A DNA stretch of 64,000 nt from CAVTJL01 sp963828215 (GCA_963828215.1 CAWHFO010000046.1:62001-126000), one strand, 5' to 3'; positions 8,565 to 20,096 are shown, counted from the first letter of the stretch. Numbers and translations are program-made. Notes: generated from the letters alone by a model not told the origin.

Positions 8565-11500
8565 TCACCGCTGCGGCAGCCCGTAGAGGCTGTGCAGCTC
8601 GCCGATCGGCTTGCGTGCTCTCCGACTGGCGAAGATCGGTCCAGAAGTCCCGGAGGACGTAGCTCAAGCCGCCATAGTCGCCTTGAGCGCCGCGCGCGGC
8701 GCCCGTGAACTGATAGCCGCCGCAGAAGACATCGACCGTGTAGGGCAGAAGCGCCGGCTCGCGGTGGAAGGCCGCGTCGGAGGCGACGTTCTGCCAGGAG
8801 AGCGAGATGTCGGTGACGTCGGGGCAGGCCTCCCAGGGCTCGAAGGTCCGGCCGAGCTCCTTCTGCAGCTGCGCCAGCTCCTCCTGGGCCGCCTTCTCGC
8901 TCTCGCTGCTCCCGCCGCCCGCCGGGCCCGCGGCCGGCTCGATCGCCTGCATCGCCGCCAGGAGCTGGCTCGCGGTCACCGGCTGGACCGGCGTCAGATC
9001 GGGCAGCCGCGCCGGTTGCGCCGTCTCGACGGCGCTGTCGTAGAGCCCCTGGCCGCTGGCGGCCGTCGCCGCGTCGGTCAGGACGTTGGCGGGAGGGGAC
9101 GGGTCGTTGTTCGTGCCTTCCACTTTCACCGTCGCCGTCGACGTCGGCGACTCGGTCGGCCGTGAGACCGGCGACGTTGAAGACCTGTGGCCGGGTCAGC
9201 TGGCCGGCGCCGACGCCTTCGGCGACGGCGGAGAGCTGGAACGGTCCCTGGCTGCCCACGGGCAGCGTCAGCGTCAGGTTGGCGAGGTTCCAGTCCGTGA
9301 CGTCGATCGGGCCGGTGCCGGCGGTCGCTCGGTTGGTGCCGTCGGTGAGCACGCTGTCGGCCGGGAGGTCGCCGGTCTTGCAGGGTGAGCTTGGTGAACT
9401 GCGTGGTGCCGCGTGTCGGTCTGGGCGAGCGTCACCGCCGTCGCCATGCCCGGCACGATGTTGCTGACCGGATCGAGCGTCGGCGCCGGCACGTCGCCGC
9501 CGGTGAGGATCGTCACCGTGCCGAGCGGCGCCCTGCCGCCGACGGTCCCCGCGAAGGTGACCGGCCGTTGCCGGGGCGAACGTGAGGTCGGCGGGGCCGG
9601 CGGCGCCGCTGTCGACCGTGCCCCGGAAATCGATGGCACCGCCCGGGGGCGCCGCGGCCAGGGCGGTGGAGCCTCCTCCAGCCGTGCCTCTGCGTGTCGA
9701 CGGTGACAGCGCCGTCCTTCGGATTGAGGACGATGCCACCTTCGCCCGCGTCCACATGAAATTGCCGCCGCCCGTGGTGTAGGTGCCGGTCAGCTCGACG
9801 GCTGCCGGCGCTGTAGGATTGTGAGCCTAAGGTAGAGACATCGGGCAGCGCCGACGATCGCGCCCGCGTCGACGAGGAGAGCTTCCCAGCGCGCCATCGG
9901 CGCCGATGCTCTGGCCGGCCGCGAACGTGATCGACGCCGGCTCGCCGAAGTCGTGACGAGATGCCGACGAGACTGACGCTGCTGCCCGGAGCGCTCAGCT
10001 GGGTCACGGTGAAGCTCTCGAAGCCCTCCGCCGACGACGGGTCCGCCACCCTTCTGGTCAAGGGACAATGTGCCAGCCACAAGGCCGGTGATGGCGACCG
10101 GACCACTCGCTCTGTTGGTCACCTCGAGACTGCCGAGTCCTGACGTCCAGCGGCTGCCTGCTGGCAGAGCCAGACTCCCTGGCGCGCATCCAGGATCACG
10201 CTGACACCGCCGAAATATAAAGGAGGATGATCCTCCAGAGATTGCCCCAGTCGTTGTGATCTGCGACTGAGCCAGATCCGGCTGATAAACTCAAGGCCGC
10301 TAGGAAAGTCGCTGCCGATGTTGATACTTGATCGAGCCATCGCGAGGCAGAGATTGTCGCTTGCGCCTTCATTCACAAGCTTGGTCGCGCTTATATCTAT
10401 GTCGCCCACTGAACTGCCGAGGCCGTCCGTTAGCGTGATCGTCCCGCCGTCGTAGGATTGAGATTGCGTCCCGGTGGAGGCACCGGACGTCGACACGTCA
10501 CCTAGGGTCATGCAGCAGGTGTGCTCATGACGACGCTGCGCGCGGAGATCGGTCCCCCGAGCGTAATGTCGCCTTTTGCCTCGATGACGAGTCGAAGTCG
10601 GCAAACGGTGCGCCATCGCGATCCTGGCCTCGGATGCTTGCATCCGGGTCGAGCTTGAAGTCCGAATCGGCGGAGAAGGTGAGCGTCGTAGCGTTGCTGT
10701 CGGCCGCGATCACGTCGCCCGTGACCTCGATTGTCCCACCCCGGTAGCTCCCGGTATCGATCGCGGTGGTGTCACCCAGCGTGAGGTCGGCTGGCGTCCT
10801 CATGGTGACACTATGGGCCGAGATCGGTCCATCGATTGCGATCTGCCCTTTTGCGCTGACTACGAGATCGAGGTTCTGGCCGCCCTCGATCGCGACGCCC
10901 TGGTCGAGGCTGAAGCTCGAGTCGGCGACGAAAGTGAGCGTCGCGGCGCTGCTGCCGGTCGTCACGATGTTGCTGGCGACCTCGATTGCGCCCGGCGCTC
11001 CCCGGGCAGGGACGTTGCTCGTGTCGACGTGAAGCGAGCCCTGTCTCGAGGCATCCTTCGATCTCGCTCGGTCGGATCACCGTCAGGGTCGGGGTGCTGA
11101 CATCGTCCGGGTCGTCGCTGACCAGCACATCGCCCGGATCGAGGAGCCACTCTCCACCCGGAGCGTCGACGTGGGCGCCGCTCACCTCGAGAAGGCCCTT
11201 GCTCGAGGTCTCGACAAATCCGCCGTCGCCGCCCGCGGGGCCGCCGCGGGCCGAGGCGGTGCCGGTGAAGACGAGCTTGTCGGTGCCCCACGCCACGATG
11301 GTGCCGCCGTTGCCGCTCTCCGTGGCGTCGGCCTTGATCGTCGCACCCTCTGCCACCTCGACCTCTTGGGCGGGCTTGGCCAGCGGGACCGGCGGGACGC
11401 CGTGGGGGCCGGCGCCGATGCGGGCCTCGCCGCCGCCCGCCGCACCGGAGACGTCGATGACGGCGGTCGGGGCGAGCGCGATCCTGCCGGTGGCGAGCGT

Positions 11501-12436
11501 CACCTCGCCGCCGGTGTCGCCCGCGCCCCGGCCGCTCGCGTCGAGCCTGCCCGACTGGGTGAGGGTGGCGTCGCTGCCGCCCGAGAGGACGATCCTGCCG
11601 CCGACATTGGCGACGTGGCGGGCCTCGATCACGCCGCTCATGTTGACGATGCGATCGACGACGGCGCTGGCGTCGGCGACCGTGAGGGCGACCGTTCCGC
11701 CCTCGGCGCTGATGCTGCCGGCCTGCTCGATGCCCTTGACCGCCGGGTTGTCGCTGACATCGAGCGTGATGAGCCCATCCCCGTTGAGGTCGAGCGTGAA
11801 GGCCTCGCCGGAGGCGAGCGCCACGCGGCCGAGCTGGGCGTTGATGGTGCCGCTGTTCTGGACCCAGGGCGAGACGAAGGCGGCGAGCCCGCCATCGTGG
11901 ATCGTGATGTCGCCCTCGTTCACGACGGAAGCGCCGGGCCTGGCACCGGGCTCGAACCGGTAGCGATCGGCCAGGAAGTCGCTGTCGTTCATGTGCGAGG
12001 TGCTGGCGACGAGCCCGGCCGTGTCGACCTTGGCGGTCTTCGCGAAGGTGATGCCGTTCGGGTTCAGGAGCACGACCTGCCCGTTCGCGGTCAGCTTGCC
12101 GGCGATGGTCGACCGCTCGTCGCCGACCACGCGGTTGAGGGTCACGGACTTCGTGCCCGGCTGCACGAAGCGCGTCTCCTCGCCGGAGTCGATACTGAAG
12201 CCGCGCCAGTTGATGACCGCTTTCTTGCTCGTCTGGTCGATCTGCAGCACGCCTGCCGGGCCTTGGGTGATCTTGACCTTGCCATGCACGATCTTCGGCC
12301 CGTCGGGATTGGCGAGCGCCGGCACGGCGACGGTAAGGCAGAGGCCGAGCGAGAGCGCGGCGGTGCAGAGCGCCGTCGACTGTCGCAGCGCCGAGCGAAG
12401 GCTGCGGCAGGAGCACGAGACGAAAGTCGCGTCCAT
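8565..12436 (-). pseudogene. Two-partner secretion exoprotein TpsA (filamentous-haemagglutinin type), many frame breaks
   Basis: From the ATG at 12436 the first ~465 residues read cleanly: a long signal peptide (TAALSLGLCLTVAVPALA) and the TPS secretion domain, with the signatures VVLLNPNGITFAKTAKVDTAGLVAST and NSGTINAQLGRVALASG, then beta-helix repeats. From about 11045 downwards the frame changes roughly ten times. The pieces still look like one protein: TTLTFSADSDFKLDP, ITLTDGLGSSVGDIDIS, FESFTVTQLSAPGSSVSLVG, ITFAAGQSIGADGALG, NLTLTLPVGSQGPFQLSAVAEG, and a C-terminal module with two Cys ending KPIGELHSLYGLPQR at 8565. The start lies one base after the TpsB stop. Genuine decay and poor consensus sequence are both possible. 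Confidence 0.75.
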
Positions 12437-12437
12437 C

Positions 12438-14147
12438 TCAGAACCTCTTCGTCAGACGGGCGAAGATGCGGGGGTAGCGATCGTTCGAATTGTTGAGCGT
12501 GCTCGGATCCCGCGTCAGCGGCATGGCCACGATCAGGGTTCCGGCCAGGTCCTGCCGGAAGTTGAGATCCACGCCGACGCCGGACGAGACGAGGCTGCTG
12601 TGATCGTTTTCCACATGCCGATCGTTCTCCCAGACGGCGCCGCGCGTCGACGAAGACATAGGCCTGATAGCTCTCGAGCCAGGTGCGCCGGCCGGGGGCG
12701 CCATACTGGAGCTGGATGCGTGCCGGCCACGCCGGTGTCGCCAGCGATCTCGTACGGCCCATAGCCGCGCCCGAACACCTCGCCGCCGACCCCGAACTGC
12801 TCGGGCCCCGGCAAGGTATCGAAGGCATACTGGCGTGCTCACGGCACCTCGCAGCGAGAATCCGCGCCCGAGATCCTGGTCCCGCGTGACGGAGAGGTTC
12901 AGCCGCGTGAAGGTGATGTCGCCCTTCGGCCGGGACTCGCCCGTGGTCCTTACCGGCTCGGTGTGCGCGTCGAGCACGTCCATGCCTTGTGTCACGTCGA
13001 GGCCGAAAAGGGTCACGCCACGAAGGCTGTCGACGATGTCGAAGGTGCCTCCCGCCGTCACCGAGCGCGTGCGGTCGCTGGTGTCGTTCGTGCCGGTGAA
13101 GGCGTTGTCGGAGTTCTGAAAGCGCAGCCCGCCGAAGAGCGACAGATTCTCGCTGCGCGACCGGATGAACGGATGAGCCACATAGAGCGAGCCGAAGATC
13201 GAGTGGCCCTCGTCGTCCGTGCCTCTCAGACCATCGAGCTCGTCGGGCTCGGTGTGCGTATAGGAGCCGTCAAAGGTGACGACGGTGCCTTCGGGCCCCA
13301 CCGGCAGGCTGTGGCGGAGGCTCAGATACTGCAGCTCGTCGAGCGGCACCGTCACCAGCCCACGAAGCTCGGTGCTGTCGTAGCGATGATAGAGATTGTT
13401 GCCCACGACAGCCCCGGAAAGCTGGGTGGGACCGAGGAACCGGGTGCCGAAATTGTCCGCCGAGACCGAGCCGCTGAAACGGGTCTCCTCCCAGATGATC
13501 ACGAGCTCGGAAGCGCCCTGCTCGACGGGCGAGGGCCGCAGGATCGTTCGGGCCGTCACTCCCGGCAAGTCGTTGAGCAGGAGAATGTAGCGCTCGAGCA
13601 CGCGCTCCTCGAGCGGCCGCGACGCCTTGATCCGCTCGATCGCATGGTCGAGGGTCGTGCGATCGCCGGTGGGCTCGCCATCGACGATGACCTTGTCGAC
13701 ATATCCCTCGACGACCTGGATCCGGGCTATTCCGTCGGCGATCTCCTGCGCCGGCACCAGTGCCCGCGACAGGATATAGCCGGCGTTGCGATAGCGCACC
13801 GTAATGGCGGCGGCGATCTCCCAAAGCTCGGCGAGACTGATCTCCTTGCCGAGCTTGTCTTGCCAGAGGGGCTTCAGCTCTGCCTCTTTGAACACCGAGT
13901 TGCCGCTCACCTCGACTTGGGCCAGCTTGAAGCGGACTTCCGCGGCGCCCGGCGGCGGCGAGGGCTGCCCCGTTTCCGGAACCGAGACCGGCGGCGCGGC
14001 TTCGGGCACTGTCGGGGCCGGCTCAAGTCGCCGTTGAATGGTTCCGGGAGCTGTCGAGGGAGGGATCTGCTGCGGCAGGGCCGGCGATACAGTCATCAGG
14101 ACCGCCACGGCCGTGGTCAGGCCAATCCTGGTCGTTTCCCCCGTCAC
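12438..14147 (-). CDS. Two-partner secretion outer-membrane transporter TpsB (ShlB/FhaC type)
   Basis: An Omp85-superfamily pore that exports the neighbouring TpsA. After a GTG start at 14147 come a signal peptide, a Pro-rich linker, POTRA domains (FKLAQVEVSGNSVFKEAELKPL; GYILSRALVPAQEIADGIARIQVVEGYVDKV) and a beta-barrel ending in the C-terminal Phe of outer-membrane proteins (FARLTKRF). The frame is open throughout, but about 12830-12650 is out of frame: the expected barrel text appears in the other two frames (LPGPEQFGVGGEVFGRGYGPYEIAGDTGVA, then IQLQYGAPGRRTWLESYQAYVFVDA). Three compensating indels therefore leave a garbled ~60-residue patch. It is probably intact in reality. Confidence 0.85.
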   Translation of the reverse strand: MTGETTRIGLTTAVAVLMTVSPALPQQIPPSTAPGTIQRRLEPAPTVPEAAPPVSVPETGQPSPPPGAAEVRFKLAQVEVSGNSVFKEAELKPLWQDKLGKEISLAELWEIAAAITVRYRNAGYILSRALVPAQEIADGIARIQVVEGYVDKVIVDGEPTGDRTTLDHAIERIKASRPLEERVLERYILLLNDLPGVTARTILRPSPVEQGASELVIIWEETRFSGSVSADNFGTRFLGPTQLSGAVVGNNLYHRYDSTELRGLVTVPLDELQYLSLRHSLPVGPEGTVVTFDGSYTHTEPDELDGLRGTDDEGHSIFGSLYVAHPFIRSRSENLSLFGGLRFQNSDNAFTGTNDTSDRTRSVTAGGTFDIVDSLRGVTLFGLDVTQGMDVLDAHTEPVRTTGESRPKGDITFTRLNLSVTRDQDLGRGFSLRGAVSTPVCLRYLAGARAVRGRRRGVRARLWAVRDRWRHRRGRHASSSSMAPPAGAPGSRAIRPMSSSTRGAVWENDRHVENDHSSLVSSGVGVDLNFRQDLAGTLIVAMPLTRDPSTLNNSNDRYPRIFARLTKRF

Positions 14148-14261
14148 CGCTCGGCTCCGGCACAGTGACCTCGGCCGCGGTGCGACCGACCGTTAACTGA
14201 AATTAATAACAGCTGCGGAGCGGAAGTCACCAAAAACGATGGCTGGACGCTGTGTCGTTCG

Positions 14262-14560
14262 TCACTGTGGTAGAACTCGAAGGCCCGTAAAGTACGAGCG
14301 CTGCGCCGGGTGCTCGATGCGCACCCACGATATGGGCCACGACCTGCATGCTGGTGGCGGCCGGGCTCTCGTCCATGATGACGAGCTCGGGATCAAGGTC
14401 AGCGCCCGCGCGATCGCCACCGACTGCTGCTGCCCGCCCGAGAGTCGGCCGACATCGGCATGGTAGTCCACGGCCTTGGCGGCGTGCTGGATGCCCTGCT
14501 CCATGGCTCCCCAGAAGGGGTTGGAGAGCGTCTTCACGAGCACGCCGTAGGTGGCCGCCG
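14262..14560 (-). pseudogene. Chimeric ABC sugar-transporter remnant
   Basis: The short reading frame begins like the N-terminus of a ribose/xylose-type substrate-binding protein (VLVKTLSNPFWGAMEQGIQHAAKA). Without a gap it runs into the signature region of a sugar ABC ATPase (DYHADVGRLSGGQQQSVAIARAL). It then breaks frame; another frame continues DPELVIMDE, a decayed Walker B, and nothing recognisable follows. Walker A, the rest of both proteins and the permease are absent. This reads as a deletion that fused pieces of two neighbouring genes, now decaying. A mis-assembly would look the same. Confidence 0.55.
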
Positions 14561-14619
14561 CTCAGGCCAGCGTGGAGCCTATCTGCGGCGCCTCCCGACG
14601 CGCGCCGGCATCCGGTCGG

Positions 14620-14898
14620 TCAGTGCAGCTGCCAGACCCCCTTGCCGTGGCGGAGATGGCTCGGGCCGATCAGCTTGCGCCGGCCTACGGTCACGGAATG
14701 GAGCTTGCCCTCGATGTTTCTCGTCCAGAAATCCAGGAACCGGTGCAGCTCCGGATAGTCGGGCGCCAGGTCGAGATGCTGCCACACGAAGCTCTGCAGC
14801 AGGCCCGGATGGTCGGGCATGTGATAGAGGATCTCGGCCGTTGCCAGGCGGTAGCCCTGGAGCTGCCGTTCCAGTGATCCGTGGCCCTGCGTCGCCAT
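14620..14898 (-). CDS. usg: Usg-like family protein
   Basis: 92 residues matching the alphaproteobacterial Usg-like family over the full length: LQLQGYRLATAEILYHMPDHP, LLQSFVWQHLDLAPDYPELHRFLDFW, then IEGKLHSVTV and a short tail. The family has no established function. It carries a good GGAGGTG ribosome site just upstream and is transcribed away from groES, sharing the 240-base divergent gap with the groESL promoter. Confidence 0.85.
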   Translation of the reverse strand: MATQGHGSLERQLQGYRLATAEILYHMPDHPGLLQSFVWQHLDLAPDYPELHRFLDFWTRNIEGKLHSVTVGRRKLIGPSHLRHGKGVWQLH

Positions 14899-15038
14899 GC
14901 GTCACCTCCGCTTCGTCCCCCGCGGCACCAGCTTTCCGCGAGCACACGCGCATCGTCAAGCATCAACCCCTAAGAAAGTCTTTCGTTCCAGATTGTTAGC
15001 AGCCAGCACTGACGAGTGCTCGCAGCTGCGGCAGGCCC

Positions 15039-15066
15039 TTGAACGGGCCAAATCGATCCCTAACTA
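15039..15066 (+). promoter_or_regulatory. groESL sigma-70 promoter
   Basis: TTGAAC (15039-15044), 16 bases, TAACTA (15061-15066). The start of transcription would fall at the beginning of the CIRCE element, the classic HrcA-repressed arrangement, which supports the assignment. Confidence 0.65.
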
Positions 15067-15070
15067 GGGG

Positions 15071-15097
15071 CTGGCACTCCTCACCTGGGAGTGCTAC
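15071..15097 (+). promoter_or_regulatory. CIRCE element (HrcA operator)
   Basis: Inverted repeat CTGGCACTC, a 9-base spacer, GAGTGCTAC. The core GCACTC-N9-GAGTGC is exact against the CIRCE consensus; the outermost bases differ. It lies 41 bases before the groES ATG and directly behind the -10 box, so bound HrcA would block initiation until heat shock. Confidence 0.9.
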
Positions 15098-15138
15098 CAA
15101 CCGGCTCCCCAGAGTTTTCGTCATCACGAGGAGGTTCC

Positions 15139-15453
15139 ATGCACTTCAGACCGCTGCACGATCGCGTCGTTCTCCGTCGCCTGGAGGAGGAGCAGAAGAG
15201 CAAGGGCGGGATCATCATTCCGGACACCGCCAAGGAGAAGCCGATGCAGGGCGAGGTGGTGGCCGTGGGCCCCGGCGCCCGCGACGAGCAGGGCCAGGTC
15301 CAGCCGCTGGACGTCAAGCCCGGCGACCGGGTGCTGTTCGGCAAATGGTCCGGCACCGAGGTCAAGATCGACGGCGAGGAGCTGTTGATCATGAAGGAGA
15401 GCGACATCATGGGGATCATCGAGGGCGCGTCCGCGGCGAAGAAGGCCGCCTGA
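15139..15453 (+). CDS. groES: Co-chaperonin GroES
   Basis: 104 residues, the seven-subunit lid of GroEL. Typical features are FRPLHDRVVLRRLEEEQKSKGGIIIPDTAKEKPMQGEVVAVGPG, which includes the mobile loop (SKGGIIIPDTAKEKP), and VLFGKWSGTEVKIDGEELLIMKESDIMGII. The ATG at 15139 follows a GAGGAGG ribosome site; an in-frame upstream extension is ignored because it would run through the CIRCE element. First gene of the groESL operon. Confidence 0.98.
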   Translation: MHFRPLHDRVVLRRLEEEQKSKGGIIIPDTAKEKPMQGEVVAVGPGARDEQGQVQPLDVKPGDRVLFGKWSGTEVKIDGEELLIMKESDIMGIIEGASAAKKAA

Positions 15454-15492
15454 GGCCCGCGATCTCCGGCATCACAACGAGAAGGACCAGCC

Positions 15493-17133
<1,641 letters not shown>

Positions 17134-17166
17134 TCGATCTTTTTATCGGTCAGGCACGTCGGGGAG

Positions 17167-17198
17167 GGGCCGCGGGCAACCGCGGCCCTTCTCCTTTT
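17167..17198 (+). terminator. Rho-independent terminator of groESL
   Basis: A perfect 9-bp GC stem (17167-17175 with 17180-17188) closes a GCAA tetraloop and is followed by a T-rich tract, TTCTCCTTTT. It begins 33 bases after the groEL stop. Confidence 0.85.
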
Positions 17199-17264
17199 CA
17201 GCCCATTGCCGCCGCGCCGCGCTCGGTGCTATCAATGTTGCTATCATGGGCGATGGAGACCGCC

Positions 17265-17498
17265 ATGGGCCAGGTCTTGGTCCGGAATCTCGAGGACGAG
17301 GTGATCGAGACGCTCAGGCGCAAGGCGGCGGCGGGCGGCATCTCGCTCGAGGAGCAGGTCCGACGGATCCTTCGTGGCGCCGCTCGTCCGAGCAAGGACG
17401 ACCTCCTCGAGGAGCTGAAGGAGATCCGGGCCATGACGCCGCCCGGGCCTCGCCCCCTCGCGGAAGACATCATTCGCGAGATCCGTGACAACGAATGA
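17265..17498 (+). CDS. VapB/FitA-type antitoxin
   Basis: 77 residues from the ATG at 17265. The ribbon-helix-helix DNA-binding start MGQVLVRNLEDEVIETLRRKAAAGGISLEEQVRRIL is characteristic of FitA-like antitoxins; the C-terminal tail would wrap the toxin. It overlaps the toxin gene by 4 bases (ATGA). Autoregulation with the toxin is expected for the family. Confidence 0.88.
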   Translation: MGQVLVRNLEDEVIETLRRKAAAGGISLEEQVRRILRGAARPSKDDLLEELKEIRAMTPPGPRPLAEDIIREIRDNE

Positions 17499-17909
17499 CG
17501 CTCGTGGTCGACGCCAGCGTTGCGCTCAAGTGGTTCGTGAGCGAGCCGGGCACAGACGCGGCCGCGACGCTCCTGGCGGGACCCGAGCCGCTGATCGCTC
17601 CGCAGCTCGTGGTGGGCGAGATCTGCAATGCGACCTGGAAGCTTTGGCGTCGTGGCGCTCTGGCGGCGGTCCAGGCCCAGAGGATCGCCAGCCGCATCGC
17701 CCGCACCTACGATCGGCTCGTTCCCATGCCGGGCTTGGCTACCTCAATCGGCGGCGATCGCCCTCGATCTCGATCATCCGGCCTATGACTGCTTCTACCT
17801 CGCCCTGGCCGAGCGCGAGCGCACCCTCGTCGTCACCGCCGACCGGCGGCTTGCGGCCAAGGTCACGCAGACACCCTATGCCGGCCTCGTCCGTCTCCTC
17901 GCGAGCTAG
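17495..17909 (+). CDS. VapC-type PIN-domain ribonuclease toxin (frameshifted)
   Basis: The N-terminal half (MTLVVDASVALKWFVSE, first PIN Asp; LVVGEICNATWK, conserved Glu) reads in one frame. From about 17739 the protein continues in another: AAIALDLDHPAYDCFYLALAERERTLVVTADRRLAAKV, which holds the two C-terminal acidic residues (YDCFYLALA, TADRRL). Correcting one base gives about 137 residues, normal for VapC. As written the toxin would be truncated and inactive, but every catalytic residue is still encoded, so a sequence error is the simpler explanation. It is coupled to the antitoxin. Confidence 0.82.
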
Positions 17910-17992
17910 CGCCTCACCGTGAGATAGGCGTAGCGCCCGCTCCACCCGAGGCGCTATCGACGGCTCGGTTCTGCACGAGCGGAGGCACATCG

Positions 17993-18994
17993 GTGAGCAG
18001 CAATGTCCCGGCCGAGATGACCTATGTCCGGATCGACGGCTTCGGCGGCCCCGAGGTGCTGAGGCCGGCGCGGATGGCCGTGCCCGAGCCGCGCGCCGGC
18101 GAGGTGCTGATCAAGGTGGCGGCGGCAGGCGTCAACCGCCCGGATCTCCTGCAGCGGCAGGGGGCCTATCCGCCGCCGCCGGGCGCCAGCGATGTCCCGG
18201 GTCTCGAGGTGGCGGGTGAGGTCCTGGCGGTCGGAGAGGGCGCCCGGCGCTACCGCCCCGGCGATGCCGTCTGTGCGCTGGTGGCGAGCGGCGGCTATGC
18301 CGAGTGGTGCACGGCGCCCGAGCCGCAGGTCCTGCCGGTGCCGAAGGGCCTCTCGATGGTCGAGGCCGCGGCCCTGCCCGAGACCTTTTTCACAGTCTGG
18401 ACCAACGTCTTCGAGCGCGGCCGCCTCGTCGCGGGCGAGACCTTTCTCGTCCATGGCGGCTCCTCGGGCATCGGCACGACCGCGATCCAGCTCGCCCGGG
18501 CGCGGGGTGCCCGGGTCTTCGCCACAGCCGGAAGCCCCGAGAAATGCCGGGCCTGCGAGCGGCTGGGTGCCGAGCGGGCGGTCGACTACCGCTCCGAGGA
18601 CTTTGTCGCCGTGGTAAAGGAAAAGACCGGCGGCCGAGGGGTCGACCTCGTGCTCGACATGGTCGGCGGCGACTATGTGGCCCGCAACCTCGAGGTCGCG
18701 GCGGTCGGGGGACGGATCGTCCAGATCGCCTGGCTGCATGGACCGAAAGTCACCGCCGATTTCGGGCGGCTGATGATCAAGCGCCTCACCTGGACGGGCT
18801 CGAGCCTGCGCCCGCGCTCCATCGAGGACAAGGGCGCCATCGCCCGGGCGCTCGAGCGCGAGGTCTGGCCCCTGCTCGAGGCCGGCACGGTGCGGCCGCA
18901 GATCCACGCGACCTTTCCGCTCGCCGAGGCGGCGCAGGCGCATGCGCTCATGGAGAGCGGGGCGCACGTCGGAAAGATCGTCCTGATCGTCTGA
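17993..18994 (+). CDS. NAD(P)H quinone oxidoreductase (PIG3/QOR-type MDR)
   Basis: 333 residues of the zinc-free medium-chain reductase family. The N-terminal GroES-like domain has GFGGPEVLRPARMAVPEPRAGEVLIKV and AAGVNRPDLLQRQGAYPPPPGASDVPGLEVAGEV. The NADP-binding fold has FLVHGGSSGIGTTAIQLARARGARVFATAGS. DLVLDMVGGDYVARNLEVAAVGGRIVQIAW matches the PIG3 group. The GTG at 17993 has a GGAGG site about 10 bases upstream; an ATG at 18017 is the alternative. It lies convergent with the dehydrogenase gene. Confidence 0.93.
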   Translation: MSSNVPAEMTYVRIDGFGGPEVLRPARMAVPEPRAGEVLIKVAAAGVNRPDLLQRQGAYPPPPGASDVPGLEVAGEVLAVGEGARRYRPGDAVCALVASGGYAEWCTAPEPQVLPVPKGLSMVEAAALPETFFTVWTNVFERGRLVAGETFLVHGGSSGIGTTAIQLARARGARVFATAGSPEKCRACERLGAERAVDYRSEDFVAVVKEKTGGRGVDLVLDMVGGDYVARNLEVAAVGGRIVQIAWLHGPKVTADFGRLMIKRLTWTGSSLRPRSIEDKGAIARALEREVWPLLEAGTVRPQIHATFPLAEAAQAHALMESGAHVGKIVLIV

Positions 18995-19011
18995 GCGCGG
19001 TCGTCTCCGGC

Positions 19012-19977
19012 TCAGTCGAGGGCGTCCTCCTGCCCGACGCGGTGGCGGGGCGTGCCCCCGGCGAGGTAGGTCTCCAGATTGTCCATGAAGAAGGCGGCCA
19101 GCCGCTCCTGCCAGTCGGCCACGGCGTCGGCGCAATGGGGGCTGAGGATGACGTTGCCGAGGGCCCAGAGGGGGCTCTCGGCCGGCAGGGGCTCGTGCTC
19201 GAAGACGTCGAGATAGGCGCCTCCCAGCCGCCCCGAGACGAGCGCCGATACCAGCGCCGCCTCGTCCACCACCGGGCCGCGCGCCGTGTTGACGAGGAGA
19301 GCGCCCGGCGGCAGCAGCGCCAGCGCCGCCGCGTCGATCAGATGCCTCGTCTCGGGCGTCAGGCGCACATGCAGGCTCAGCACGTCGGCGCGGGCCAGCG
19401 CCGCCCCCAGCTCGGTCATGGGCAGGCAGTCGTCGAGCTCGGGCAGCGGCCGCGGCCGGCGGGCCACGCCGACCGTCCGCATCCCGTGGGCCCGGCCCAG
19501 CCGCGCCACCTCCCGGCCGATGGCCCCGGGTCCGACGATGACGAGCGTCCGCCCCGCCAGCGGCCGCCATTCCTGCTTTTGCCACAGCCGCCGGCCCTGC
19601 TGGCGAAGATAGGTCGGGAGACCGAAGGCCAGCGCGATCACGGCACCGATCGCCACCTCGGCGAGGAACGGGCCGAGCACGCCCCGGCTGTTGGTCACCA
19701 GCAGCCGACCGGCGTCCCAGCCCAAGAGATGGTCGAAGCCGGAGCCCCCGACATGCAGCCATCCGAGGCTCGGGCAGGCGATCAGCGGCCGCTGGCCCGG
19801 CCCGTCGAAGCGCTCGGTCTTGCAGCCATAGGCGATGGTCGGGCGGAACCGCTCGAGCATCGCCGGCAGCGTCTCCGGCCGGGTGCAGGCCTCGACCTCG
19901 AGCCCGGGGAAGCGCCGCTTCAGCTCGTCCAGATAGAGATCCGCCCGGTCGTGCGCGACCAGCAGCCGCTCGCCCAT
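19012..19977 (-). CDS. D-2-hydroxyacid dehydrogenase
   Basis: 321 residues. NAD-binding motif IVGPGAIGREVARLGRAHGMRTVGVARR; the catalytic Arg region is LHVRLTPETRHLIDAAALALLPPGALLVNTARGPVVDEAAL; catalytic Glu in DVFEHEPLP and His in ILSPHCADAV. The substrate (glyoxylate/hydroxypyruvate-like) cannot be assigned. The start at 19977 is chosen because the coding character stops upstream of MGERLLVAHDRADLYL. Confidence 0.92.
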   Translation of the reverse strand: MGERLLVAHDRADLYLDELKRRFPGLEVEACTRPETLPAMLERFRPTIAYGCKTERFDGPGQRPLIACPSLGWLHVGGSGFDHLLGWDAGRLLVTNSRGVLGPFLAEVAIGAVIALAFGLPTYLRQQGRRLWQKQEWRPLAGRTLVIVGPGAIGREVARLGRAHGMRTVGVARRPRPLPELDDCLPMTELGAALARADVLSLHVRLTPETRHLIDAAALALLPPGALLVNTARGPVVDEAALVSALVSGRLGGAYLDVFEHEPLPAESPLWALGNVILSPHCADAVADWQERLAAFFMDNLETYLAGGTPRHRVGQEDALD

Positions 19978-20096
19978 CCTCTCCTCGCCTCCCGCTCTGC
20001 CGGCCCGAAACCCGACGGCACCGGACTCGACGGACGATCCACGGGCACCATATGCAAGTCGTGGCGGCGTGCTGCCACATTGCGATGGGAGGATCC

